Shown: one piece after another, positions 12,593 through 21,359 of the stretch
Layout of the letters: each line of letters begins with the position of its first letter
How positions within the stretch are numbered: position 1 is the stretch's first letter
Assembly (NCBI GenBank): GCA_019155205.2
Contig: JAHNZQ020000004.1
Location: forward strand, 2,711,447-2,775,446
Source of the DNA: Gracilaria vermiculophylla
Taxonomy: Eukaryota > Rhodophyta > Florideophyceae > Gracilariales > Gracilariaceae
Reading direction: 5' to 3'
DNA: 64,000 nt
The notes under the pieces: model-generated
Told to the model about the DNA's origin: nothing
The model's database searches: none
Seen by the model: only the letters and a program-made list of their open reading frames with translations
Program-made: the position numbers and the translations under genes

Positions 12593-13857
12593 CAGTCTGT
12601 TTCAAAATCATATCACGTTAGTGTCGAAGTACAAAAAATAGGGTTTTGGTACTGTAAGACTACAAAATCAAGATTTAAAATAAATTCAAGTCCAAAAACC
12701 GTTTCAAAATCATAACAGCTTTATCACCATTAAGTCTCGTTTGGCGATTCAGTAACTAGTTTCTGCCCCCTTTTGCTGAAGAACGCAAATACTGCGCTTA
12801 GGCATCGAATTAATTTAGCAATTAATTGTCCAAATAAAATTATTTTCCGAGCAGGTCTTAGAACAGTTTTTCAAATCAAAAACTATGCCAAACTCCCTTT
12901 CATGCCCGTAAGCCATTCTTCACAACAAACCCCATCCATATATTATGAGGATTACCTCTTGTGAGGATGCTAGCGAATCCGTCACCATAATGTTTGCTTC
13001 TTGTAGCAACTCTGAAACCAGTTTATAATTTTGCACCGGTGCAGTATCTTGCTGGAAAACCAAATTTTTTTTTCGTGTACACGATATCCGTAAGGCAGCG
13101 TGTAAAGCAGTTATTAACAACTTTCTGATGGCATGCAGAGTCTATATTTTTAACAATAAATGCAATATCTGTTGTTCCCGATTTCGATATGCCTGCCCAT
13201 ACTATTACAGAATCGCCTACAGAGCTTCTTGTCCAAAATTCAAAGCGTTTTTTCATAGATCATGCCAATAAAATTTATAACAATCCGGACCATCCATATT
13301 GAATAATTATTTATCAAAAACATCAATTGTGCCCTGTTGATTTCTTACAGTACGCCATGTTTGCATACCAATATATTAATTTTTGCTTATAGTTATTTTC
13401 CACAAGGAATTTTTTCTCAGTTTTGAATACTTAAAAATTTTATCATATTTATATCACGTCAAACGTTTGATTTAAAAACATTGTGGTTTAGAGATTTTGC
13501 AATTTTATTACATAAACGTTTTCCGGACACAATTTTCGTTTTTTACCGTGTTTTTCTGCAGGACTCAAAATGAGTGGACACTATAGATTTGTTTGTTCTA
13601 CAGGTAGCTGGATTTTTAAGGAAATGGAGAATTGTGAGCGGGTGACGATTTGAAAGTCGACCAAATTCAGCATAGGAGTTTTCATTTGCTTTCAATCGTA
13701 TGATTTCTAGCTGTTTGGAGCGCGAAAGAGGTGATTCTCGAGCCATAACGATGGATGTTATTGATGCAGTGTTATGATTGTGAAACGATTTCTAATTATA
13801 TGTTATGCAAAAGGCGCATTACAATACTACTTTGGCGCGTTTTATAGGCTTGATAAA
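12593..13857 (-). mobile_element. Tc1/mariner relic, minus-strand transposase
   Basis: The left inverted repeat starts CAGTCTGTTTC right after TA (12591-12592). The minus strand carries transposase pieces: an N-terminal helix-turn-helix part (13746-13543, starting MARESPLSRSKQLE) and middle pieces near 13256-12950 containing the GTTDIA segment. Frameshifts and stops break the gene. The right inverted repeat is degenerate: the typical GGCGCATTACAATACTACTTTGGCGCG leader (split here as GGCGCATTAC then TACTTTGGCGCG) is present, but homology fades at about 13857, so this end is truncated or overwritten by the repeat that follows. Confidence 0.75.
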
Positions 13858-13874
13858 GTATTATTTGGAGACGC

Positions 13875-14328
13875 TGTAACAGGTGACACTGTCCCGAACT
13901 TGGAATTGAAGAAGTATAGTTCCAAATGGTCGCAGCAGGTCTAAGTGGTCGTGCACACGCGAAAGTATGGGGTACAAAAGGAACAGGATTGTCGCTATGA
14001 GNNNNNNNNNNNNNNNNNNNNNNNNNNNNNNNNNNNNNNNNNNNNNNNNNNNNNNNNNNNNNNNNNNNNNNNNNNNNNNNNNNNNNNNNNNNNNNNNNNN
14101 NGACGAAGGCATTTCACACTTATATTGTTCGCAAAAACTTACTTCCTCATCTACATTAAGTGACTTGACGTGGACGTCAATAGGAAGTGGGAGGATAATA
14201 GTGTAACAGGTGACACTGTCCCGAACTTAGAATTGAAGAAGTATAGTTCCAAATGGTCGCAGCAGGTCTAAGTGGTCGTGCACACGCGAAAGTATGGGGT
14301 ACAAAAGGAACAGGATTGTCGCTATGAG
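13875..14328. repeat. 127-bp direct repeat flanking an assembly gap
   Basis: Positions 13875-14001 and 14202-14328 are almost identical: one mismatch seen by eye over 127 bases. Between them lie 100 Ns (14002-14101) and 100 bases of unique sequence. In one frame the second copy encodes a stretch with GLSGRAHAKVWGTKGTG that I cannot assign. The arrangement could be a true tandem repeat, LTR-like ends of a small element, or duplicate placement of contig ends. Confidence 0.8.
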
Positions 14329-14749
14329 CTGTAGAAGAGATGCTCATCGACCTGTCAGAGGAACAGATTATAGTAAAGTATTTCCCAGTCGTTGCAGACG
14401 CACTGTATGAGCTGATTTAATTTGCATTGCATTGCTGTTCAAATGAAAAAAAACTCATAATGAAAACCTGTAGAAAGTTGATGTTGCTGAAATTGAAGAC
14501 GAATATATTCATACTTATATCTGGAACTATTCTATTTTTGATTTCTTTAATTGTCATTCAAACCAAAATTGCAGAAGAAGTCTACATCTCATATCCCAAG
14601 AAATTCGATAATTATGTACATTGTTATTTTTTAGCATTTAACATACGGTTTCTATTGTTTAATACAACGTTTTATGAAATATAGAACTTTTAAACGAAGG
14701 ATTTTGTAAGCCGCAACAGTATTCAATTATCGGAAATGTTGCTCTTCTG
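14329..14749. other. AT-rich spacer
   Basis: AT-rich sequence between the gap-flanking repeat and a Tc1/mariner inverted repeat. An 85-codon plus-strand frame at 14427-14684 is Leu/Ile/Phe rich with one membrane-like stretch, but its composition follows the AT bias and nothing supports it as a gene. Confidence 0.35.
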
Positions 14750-16031
14750 CAGTCTGTTTCAAAATCATATCACGTTGGTGTCAAAGTAAAAAATTGATGA
14801 TTTTCGTACTGTACGGCTAAAGTACAAAATGAGTTTCAAAATAAGTTCAATTCCAAAAACAGTTTCAAAATTGTAATAACTTTATCAACTTGAAGTCTCT
14901 TTGGCGACTCAGTAACTAAATTTTCCACCTTTTTGCTGGATAACGCTAATACAGCGTTTAGGCATTGAATTGATGTAGCCGTTAATTGTCGAAACTGAAT
15001 TATTGTCCTAGCAATTCTTAATACAGTTCTTTAAATCAAAAACTGTGCTAAACTGCCTGCCATGACCATAAACCATTCTTTATAGTAAACCCCATACATT
15101 TTCAATGGGGTTCAAGTCCGGTGAGAGCGCTGGACATTCCATGACATGAATGCTTGCTTCTTGTAGCCAGTCTGACACCAATTTAGATTTGTGCACCACG
15201 GCATTATGTTGTTGAAAAACAAATTTTTCTTCATGTACACGATATCCAAAAAGTAGCATGTAGTTATAAAGAAATTTTTTGTAGCGTGTAGAGTCCATAT
15301 TTCCATCAATAATGGCAATTTCTGTTTTTCCATACTTTGATATACCATCCCATACCATTACAGAACCGCCTCCAGAATGTCTTGTATAACTTTATGAACT
15401 TTCCTTTCTAAGATCATGCCAGTAATACTTAAAACAATCTGGACCATCCAAAGTAAACCTTTTTTCATCAAAAACTATGACTGTGCTCCATTAATCTTTC
15501 CAGTGCGCCATCTTTGCACACCAAGAAATTCTTTCTTGATTATGATGTTCTTCCAGAAAGAAAGTTTTCCTCATTCTTTTATACTTGAACAACTTTTTCT
15601 TTTTAAGTTCCCTCCATATTGTTGATTTAGATACATTGAGGTTTAAGTTTTTTGCAAAATTCTAGCACGAAACTTTTCCTCGACACAATTCCTGTTTAAT
15701 ACCGCGCTTATCTATAAAACTGAGAAGGTTTGGACGCCTTTTAGGTTTTTTTTCTCCATAACTTGCTGGAGTTTTATGAAACCGGAGAATTGTGACTGTA
15801 GGACGCTTCAAATGTCGGCCAATTTTGGCATTTGATTTTCCGTTAGCTTTCAATTGTACAACTTCAAGCTGTTCGGAGCTCGAAAGAGGTGATCCTCGAG
15901 CCATATTGATGGATGTTGATGATTTAGTCTTATGATTATGAAACGAGTTTTACTTATATGCTCTGCAAAAGGCGCACTACAGCACTACTTTGGCGCGTTT
16001 TTTAGGCGTGATATGATATTGAAACGCACTG
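14750..16031 (-). mobile_element. Tc1/mariner element, nearly full length, inactive
   Basis: This is the best Tc1/mariner copy here (about 1.28 kb). Its ends are inverted: CAGTCTGTTTCAAAATCATA on the left and the complement of CAGTGCGTTTCAATATCATA on the right, followed by TA (16032-16033). Transposase on the minus strand starts at 15904 (MARGSPLSSSEQLE) with an N-terminal DNA-binding region, and its C-terminal catalytic part is at 15358-15080, ending in DLNPIENVWG. The second catalytic residue is changed (FQQHNA where FQQDNA is usual), and a frameshift separates the halves, so it cannot encode an active enzyme. The left TA target has decayed to TG. Confidence 0.85.
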
Positions 16032-16053
16032 TACTTAGCAGCGATACAGATAA

Positions 16054-16098
16054 CCCTTTTGTGACGGCGAGCTTATATCTATCTCAATAGACATAAGC
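16054..16098. repeat. piggyBac-like left terminal repeat with palindrome
   Basis: It starts CCCTTTTGTGACGG and then contains GAGCTTATATCTATC, a 3-base loop, and ATAGACATAAGCTC, which can form a hairpin. The right terminus (19788-19836) has the same pair of features in inverted order. Confidence 0.75.
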
Positions 16099-16259
16099 TC
16101 AAAATCTGATTAGATTTCGACCTGTGAACGGTAAAATGGGTGGCGCTCAGTCGCACAGGTGGGCATTATCGTTATGTCTACTGGTATACACATCAGCCCA
16201 CAAATACTAATGGGCAGGAGTAGAATAAATATCTATCTAAACCAACAAGATCGGCGATA

Positions 16260-17900
16260 ATGTTGTGCAAGCAAAACTCAGCTCATCTTTTCCGTTTTGT
16301 TTGCAATAAGGACGAAATATGCGCTGATGAACTCTGGATGTCACAGAACCCAAGCACGAGCTCCCCATCTCAAAACACAGGGGAACCCGCCAGACGTAGT
16401 GGCCAGATTTGTAGTGTACTTCACATTCTGAGAAAAAATCGAAAGATCCGACAAGTCCGAACGCTGATAGTATTCATAATTACCAAGACGATGTTAAATG
16501 CATTGTAAATAACTTAAACTTTATACTGGACGAAGGTCCTGGGAAGGAAGAATTCATCGTTTTCACTTTAGGTGCGGTCGAAAAGCAGGAAGTGTGCGAC
16601 ACTGTTTCATACTGCTCAATATGAAAAACAAATACAGGATCGCACTTACTTAAACCGGATCTCATCCAACGTTCCTACTCTCGCAAACAAGAACTTGGCC
16701 TGTTTCCCTTGGTTCTGATCAGCACGTATTTAGAGTGTGTTCGCATATGGACGAGCAAAAAAAAAGAAACGCGGAAAGAGAACCAAGCCTTTGCGCATGG
16801 ATAAATTGATGGCGTTCTTCGGAGTTCAACTGGCAACTTCTATATATGGCCTAAACCGACTTAAGTATTAGTGGAACGAATCGGATTTGCAGCAAATTTC
16901 TTTTTGTCAAAAAACGATGTCCCGTGATACGTTTTGGAACATTCGTGCCGCATTGCGATTCTATGGTACATATAATTCTGAAAAGGATGTGGTTGACCCT
17001 TTTTGGCCTAGACGGCAACTTCCCGAGCGCTTTCATAGATACTCGGCGACATTGGCTGTGCCGGTTGGTGTACGGTACCTGGATGAAAGCATAATAAGGT
17101 GCAAGGGAAAGACAGCGGCCCGTTCTTATGTAAAATCGAAACCTGTGAGATTCGTTATTCGCTTCTATGCCGTAGTTGGCTGGGTACATGCCTATTTCCA
17201 CAGCTTTTAGGACAACGAAAGTGGTAATAAGTCCGGAATACTACCTGTGGTGCGTTACACCAATATTTTTCGTAACCTTCGAGGAGCTGTGGAGCGGAAA
17301 TTCAATGGCACATATGTCCGGAAATGCACTGCATCGTCATTGTGATGTGCCCAAATCGCCCATCAAACACAACTACTTCCCACTTTCTCTCCTGATCGCC
17401 TCATTATTTTGGTCAATTTTTATACGCGCCATATGCTAGCCCGCCAATTGCACATTCTCAGCGACGGGCAATGTCGTATACTTGGTACAGTTAGAATTTC
17501 AAATGTCGATGGCGTCAACCGACCAGCCTTGAAAAAGGCAATTGAAACTCTCCCAACTGAACTCAACGTGGTGATTGGCGCTTGATTCAGGTGTTAGAGA
17601 AGGCGGATACGCCGAATTCGGGGTTATCAGTAGCGAACAATGCTGGTTATATTGTTTTCAGGGACCACGCCGTGGTTATTTTCTATACAAAACATCTGAC
17701 ATACATGCCAACGCCTCTAATCCACACCCCAGATTATCATGCGATGGCCTGTATCCACGGCTTAGCACCTTCGCTACGATGGAGGGGTAAAAACGTCTTA
17801 CACGCACAACATTACAAGTGCTCGCGGCCATTGTCGCATTTTATCTTTTCATGAACTGTGTTGATCGTTTCAAGCAGCTGTGGTCGACAACGGCTACCGT
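16260..17900 (+). pseudogene. piggyBac-like transposase relic
   Basis: Best conserved from about 16798 to 17200: an MDKLMAFFGVQL segment, then MSRDTFWNIRAALRFYG, then LDESIIRCKGKTAARSYV, which fits the first catalytic Asp block of DDE_Tnp_1_7 enzymes (DESM-x-F-K-G-R type). The next block, near 17415, reads LVNFYTRHML where a DNFYTS motif is usual, so the second catalytic Asp is lost. The third block is near 17855 (CVDRFKQLW, Asp kept), followed by a C-terminal stretch ending about 18090 with NAHDIL. Stops and frameshifts occur throughout. It would have cut and pasted the element at TTAA sites. It is not functional now. Confidence 0.7.
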
Positions 17901-18458
17901 GAGGAAAGAACAGCGACTGCCAATGTTTATCTCAACGTTTATTCTGAATGCAAGTGTTATCAATGCGCATGATATCTTGAAGGCGATTTGCAGTTCCGGA
18001 GAATCCATCGTGGATTTAATCCAGATGAAGAAGCTAATAATAGAACAACTTGTGAGGCAGTACGCGGAGTATAAGCAACAACGTGTTTCTCTATGCCGTC
18101 GGCCGCCACAGACCTCTTTGACGCCTTGCATTTCCGGCTCTGGCGCTATCACTTCTCCGCTGCAAATTCTCCTTGAGACACAGGAAAGAAACAGCGTTCA
18201 CTGTTTCCTTTGCAACACACAAGCAAAACATGGTCGTGGAGTTTACACATATTATTAATGTACTGGCTGTAACCTGGGCTGTCACGTTAATTGTTTTGGT
18301 TTCTTCCACCACGAAGAGGCTTTTCGGGGTGTGCAATCAGACGTACATGATATCTTAAAACGAGCAGAAAAGCGAATGCGTACTAAACGGAACAGAAAGC
18401 GTGCAAATGAGGCATCCTCAACAATCGAAACTGCTAAACTACCAAGATCAAAGTAGAA

Positions 18459-19149
18459 TCATTTCTTCTTGAGACCCATATAATGACCGCTTTAATGTGG
18501 CAAAACATGACGGATACCTTCAAGAACACAATGCGGTAACCGAATGCGTACACTCTTGCCAAGGAATCCGTGATTTTCATAGATATACCTTCTGTATGCG
18601 GTCTTTCTGGCTTCGTTGTTGCGCATGGTGAGGTGTGCGCTATATTTGTCATCAGCGCCCACGAAATCTACCACCGAAGGTCCAAATTGAACCCAGTAAC
18701 ATGAGGTACCTCCGCCGGTGATACACATTACGTCCTCGTTGTACGATGTCATCAACGGAATGTTTGTGTGAACACAATCAGTTTCACGAGGCTCGCGTTC
18801 AGTGGGGGCGTTCGATCTGGCCTCAGCACGTGATCGTTGAGTAGTTTGGCTTGTCGCTTTTTTACTTCACTTCCGGAGACAGTGAGCAGTTTTCTGCCGG
18901 TGGTGTTGTCCAACCTGTTATTGTGCATGACGATGGCGGCGCGCGCATTCTCTTCCATTTCGTTTCGGACTTGAACTGCCGTGGCCGATGGTCATCCCAA
19001 CTCATGTGCACGGGATCCCTATCTCGAGCGAAGGATGGTGGTCGTCGTTGACATCGGCGTCGTCGTCTTGTTGCTGGAGAAGGGTGGTGAGCTGCGGTGA
19101 TAGTTGGGGAACGAACCGATCTTCGACTATCTGCGGTGACGGCAGGCAC
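18459..19149 (-). pseudogene. accessory gene of the piggyBac-like element with P2X7-ballast-like C-terminus
   Basis: A second gene converges on the transposase. Its C-terminal part (18755-18459) contains, in order, RKTAYRRY, HGFLGKSVR, RLPHCVLEGIR, then an in-frame TAA, then SGHYMGLKKK and a TGA. The spacing R-x2-AYRxY ... LPxC-x3-IR ... GxYxGxK matches the cytoplasmic C-terminal ballast/ZCD domain of P2X7 receptors, which also occurs in many uncharacterised proteins. Upstream frames (18958-18752, then 19149-18862) give a charged region with HMSWDDHRPRQFKSE and continue it after frameshifts. One stop and at least two frameshifts mark it as decayed. No channel-forming P2X part is present. Function is unknown; domain assignment is from motif memory. 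Confidence 0.55.
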
Positions 19150-19787
19150 TCAGATTTATCAGAGGCTATCGTTCTTATTACAACACTTTGCACTTGATGT
19201 GCGCTTCAAAGGCATGCAAAGCGCATGGGCCGCAAAACTGCAGTTTGTCGGTGTGCACTGCAACGCGAATGCACTCACGAAGCAAAGGTGACAAGGAATA
19301 TGAACGAGAGCTTTGGACGAGTATGAGTAAGGTGGAACAAGCATGTGATCTGATGCGGCGTGGTCTTTTCGGCGGGGCGCGGACTAGAAATCAAGAGCAA
19401 CAAAGGGCGGCGTTGTGTTTGTAGCCCGATGTATAGAATAACACCAGCAGAGGGGTGAGGGTGTAGGCGCGAGGTGTGCGTGTTCTACGGGCGCAAATAC
19501 GACGTAATACAAACGTGCGCGTGGAGGAATCGTTTAGTATGACGAAACCCTGAACAGGTTTGGAACGGACCAGAAACACCTGCACAGGTCCAGGATGCGT
19601 TTGAAGCCAACGCGAATGCCACGCAAAGATGAAAGTGGAAGAGATCGTGAACAAGTTATAACGCGGATAAAAGATGTTTTCGGCGGAGAACAGGTTTTGT
19701 AATATTGTGCATCCCAGATTTTTACGCTCCAGCAAAATTGGTCCGCAGTTGCATACTTGGCAATCAAGCCCTCCTTTTCATTGGCTC

Positions 19788-19836
19788 CGGCTTATGTCTA
19801 TCCAGATAGACATAAGCTTTTTCCGTCCCCAAAGGA
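19788..19836. repeat. piggyBac-like right terminal repeat with palindrome
   Basis: It contains GCTTATGTCTATC, a short loop and GATAGACATAAGC, then the inverted terminal sequence CCGTCCCCAAAGGA followed by TTAA at 19837-19840. It pairs with the left end at 16054-16098. Confidence 0.75.
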
Positions 19837-19840
19837 TTAA

Positions 19841-20224
19841 TTCAATAGATTTCATATTCATTACACGCCTAAAAACGCACCAAAGTAGTATTGTAGTGTG
19901 CCTTTTGCATAACATATAAATATAATTGGTTTCATAATCATAACACTACATGAATAGCATCCCTCGTCATGGCTCGAGAATCACCTCTTTCGCGCTCCAA
20001 ACAGCTTAAAATCATACATGTAAAAGCTAATAGAAAATACTATCCTAAAATTGGCTGACTTTTAAAAACGTCATCCGGTCACAATTCTTCGTTTCCTTAA
20101 AAATCCATATACCTATAGAAAAAACCAATCTACAGTGTCCAAAAATTTTGAGCCTCGCAGAAAAACCCGGAGAAAACCAAACATTGTGTCTAGAAAACGT
20201 TTCATGTAATAAAATTGCAAAAAC
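19841..20224 (+). pseudogene. Tc1/mariner, left part (split by the LTR element)
   Basis: A degenerate inverted repeat leads into the family's usual leader (ACGCCTAAAAACGCACC) and an ATG at about 19970 starting MARESPLSRSKQLK. The frame is broken by stops. At 20224 the gene is interrupted by a 10.84-kb LTR retrotransposon; the right part resumes at 31067 after the target duplication AAAAC. Confidence 0.8.
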
Positions 20225-20777
20225 TGTAGTACAGTGGCTCTTACGGAAGTACGGTTGTTTGAACTTAAGGTATAATATTCTTAAGGAGGCCCCGTATTTT
20301 ATTAGGTGGGCCACGTGGTGCATAATCTCGCCCGCGTGTGCTACAGTATTATTGAGGCACGGTAGAACTATTATTTATTTTAGATAATTTATGCAGGTAA
20401 TTAATACAGTAGCGAGACCTGCCGAGGCGGGCTCCCGGCTTGATACTTAATATGCCGGTTGAGCTTCACTTCTGGGGAAATAAAGACAAGCACCCTTAAG
20501 TCTTCATCTACTTTTCCGGTTGGAGTCTCTCGTCGATCAACTCAGTTTTCTAAGCCGCCGATCCCCAGGTCGCATCATCGCAGCGCCTGCAGGAGAATTT
20601 TCCGACCAGTGAACCTCCCCCTCCGCTTGGTGTTTGTAAATCCCCTTAAACAGTCTCCCCGGCTCACGACCCCGGATACCAGAGACCACCTTTAGGAATA
20701 CGAGCCTTTGGAGTCACCAAGAACTCCTAGCGGACGTTGTGCTTTACAACCTCGACGGGAGGTCTGACAGTACCACA
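20225..20777 (+). repeat. 5' LTR, family A complete copy
   Basis: 553 bp, TG...CA ends, colinear with 30514-31066, with 33501-34053 and with 58026-58578, and with reverse copies at 49764-50294 and 54294-54848. Confidence 0.95.
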
Positions 20778-20779
20778 AC

Positions 20780-20791
20780 TGGTCTCCCGAC
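20780..20791 (+). promoter_or_regulatory. primer binding site, family A
   Basis: TGGTCTCCCGAC starts 2 bases after the 5' LTR. The leading TGG fits a tRNA 3' CCA end. The sequence is kept in the copy at 34056 and, less well, at 58581. Alternatively its GGTCTCCCG core is complementary to the anticodon-arm region of eukaryotic tRNA-Asp, which would make it a half-tRNA primer. The tRNA cannot be settled here. Confidence 0.6.
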
Positions 20792-21315
20792 TTAGAAGGT
20801 CACAGTTCCTAAAGGATTCGCACAAGTCGCAGCAGAACCGTGTATTTAGTTTGCAACGACCAACTCCCAACAGTGGAATTCTTCCTTAAGGTGATTCGGA
20901 TGTGGAAGAAAATCACCCCCGACCTACTCCTCTTTGGACCTCTCAGAATATCCCACGGAAACCTCCTACAGGATCCTCAAGTGACCGGCTCCGTCGGTTG
21001 GCGCAGCACGCGCAGCGCTCCCCAGGAGATGTCCGCCACACTGGAGGACCCTGAAAGCCTCCTTCGGAATCCTGGCTCCTCTATGGAGCGTTTCAGGAGT
21101 CTCCTTAGGAGAATGCATGATCGGAGACAAGTGGAATCCCCCGCGACACCTCTGGAGAACGCCGATGTGGAGGATGAAGTACCGCACACGGCATCGCAGC
21201 CGCCACCTCATGAGCTGCAGCGACGGGAACACCCTGTTGATAGTTCAAATGGTGAACTGTGCGCCCTGTGTCACAAGAGAGTATAGCGCAAATATCTCAT
21301 CTGTTTTCCAACAGT

Positions 21316-21328
21316 TTATGGGCCCAGC
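21316..21328 (+). promoter_or_regulatory. TRIM primer binding site (half-tRNA iMet)
   Basis: TTATGGGCCCAGC is the complement of GCTGGGCCCATAA, the invariant anticodon stem-loop of eukaryotic initiator tRNA-Met. Drosophila copia uses the same internal region of this tRNA. The copia element at 61451 carries the same site. Confidence 0.8.
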
Positions 21329-21342
21329 TAAACGCTAGGACC

Positions 21343-21359
21343 CTGGGTTCGACTCCCAG
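21343..21359 (+). other. tRNA T-arm / Pol III B-box-like sequence inside the TRIM
   Basis: CTGGG, loop TTCGACT, CCCAG forms a perfect 5-bp stem with a 7-base loop and matches the Pol III B-box (GGTTCGANTCC). No matching acceptor stem or D-arm is found, so it is not a whole tRNA gene. Confidence 0.6.

Larger units (their letters stand above)
16054..19836 (+). mobile_element. piggyBac-like DNA transposon (3.78 kb), decayed
   Basis: The ends are inverted repeats next to TTAA-type targets: ATAA then CCCTTTTGTGACGG at 16050-16067, and the complement of TTAA-TCCTTTGGGGACGG at 19823-19840. Each terminal repeat contains a near-perfect palindrome around GCTTATGTCTATC and GATAGACATAAGC. Inside are a plus-strand DDE transposase relic and a converging minus-strand gene relic. 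TTAA targets and CCC-starting ends are piggyBac hallmarks, and the transposase motifs agree. The left target has changed from TTAA to ATAA. Confidence 0.75.

Noticed and set aside
16068..16098. Palindrome as a terminator or regulatory hairpin
   Set aside because: The same palindrome lies at the other end of the element in the same position relative to TTAA, so it belongs to the terminal repeats.
21316..21359. tRNA-iMet gene
   Set aside because: The iMet-like sequence is the complement of the anticodon arm only, located where a primer site belongs; no acceptor stem or D-arm accompanies the T-arm.
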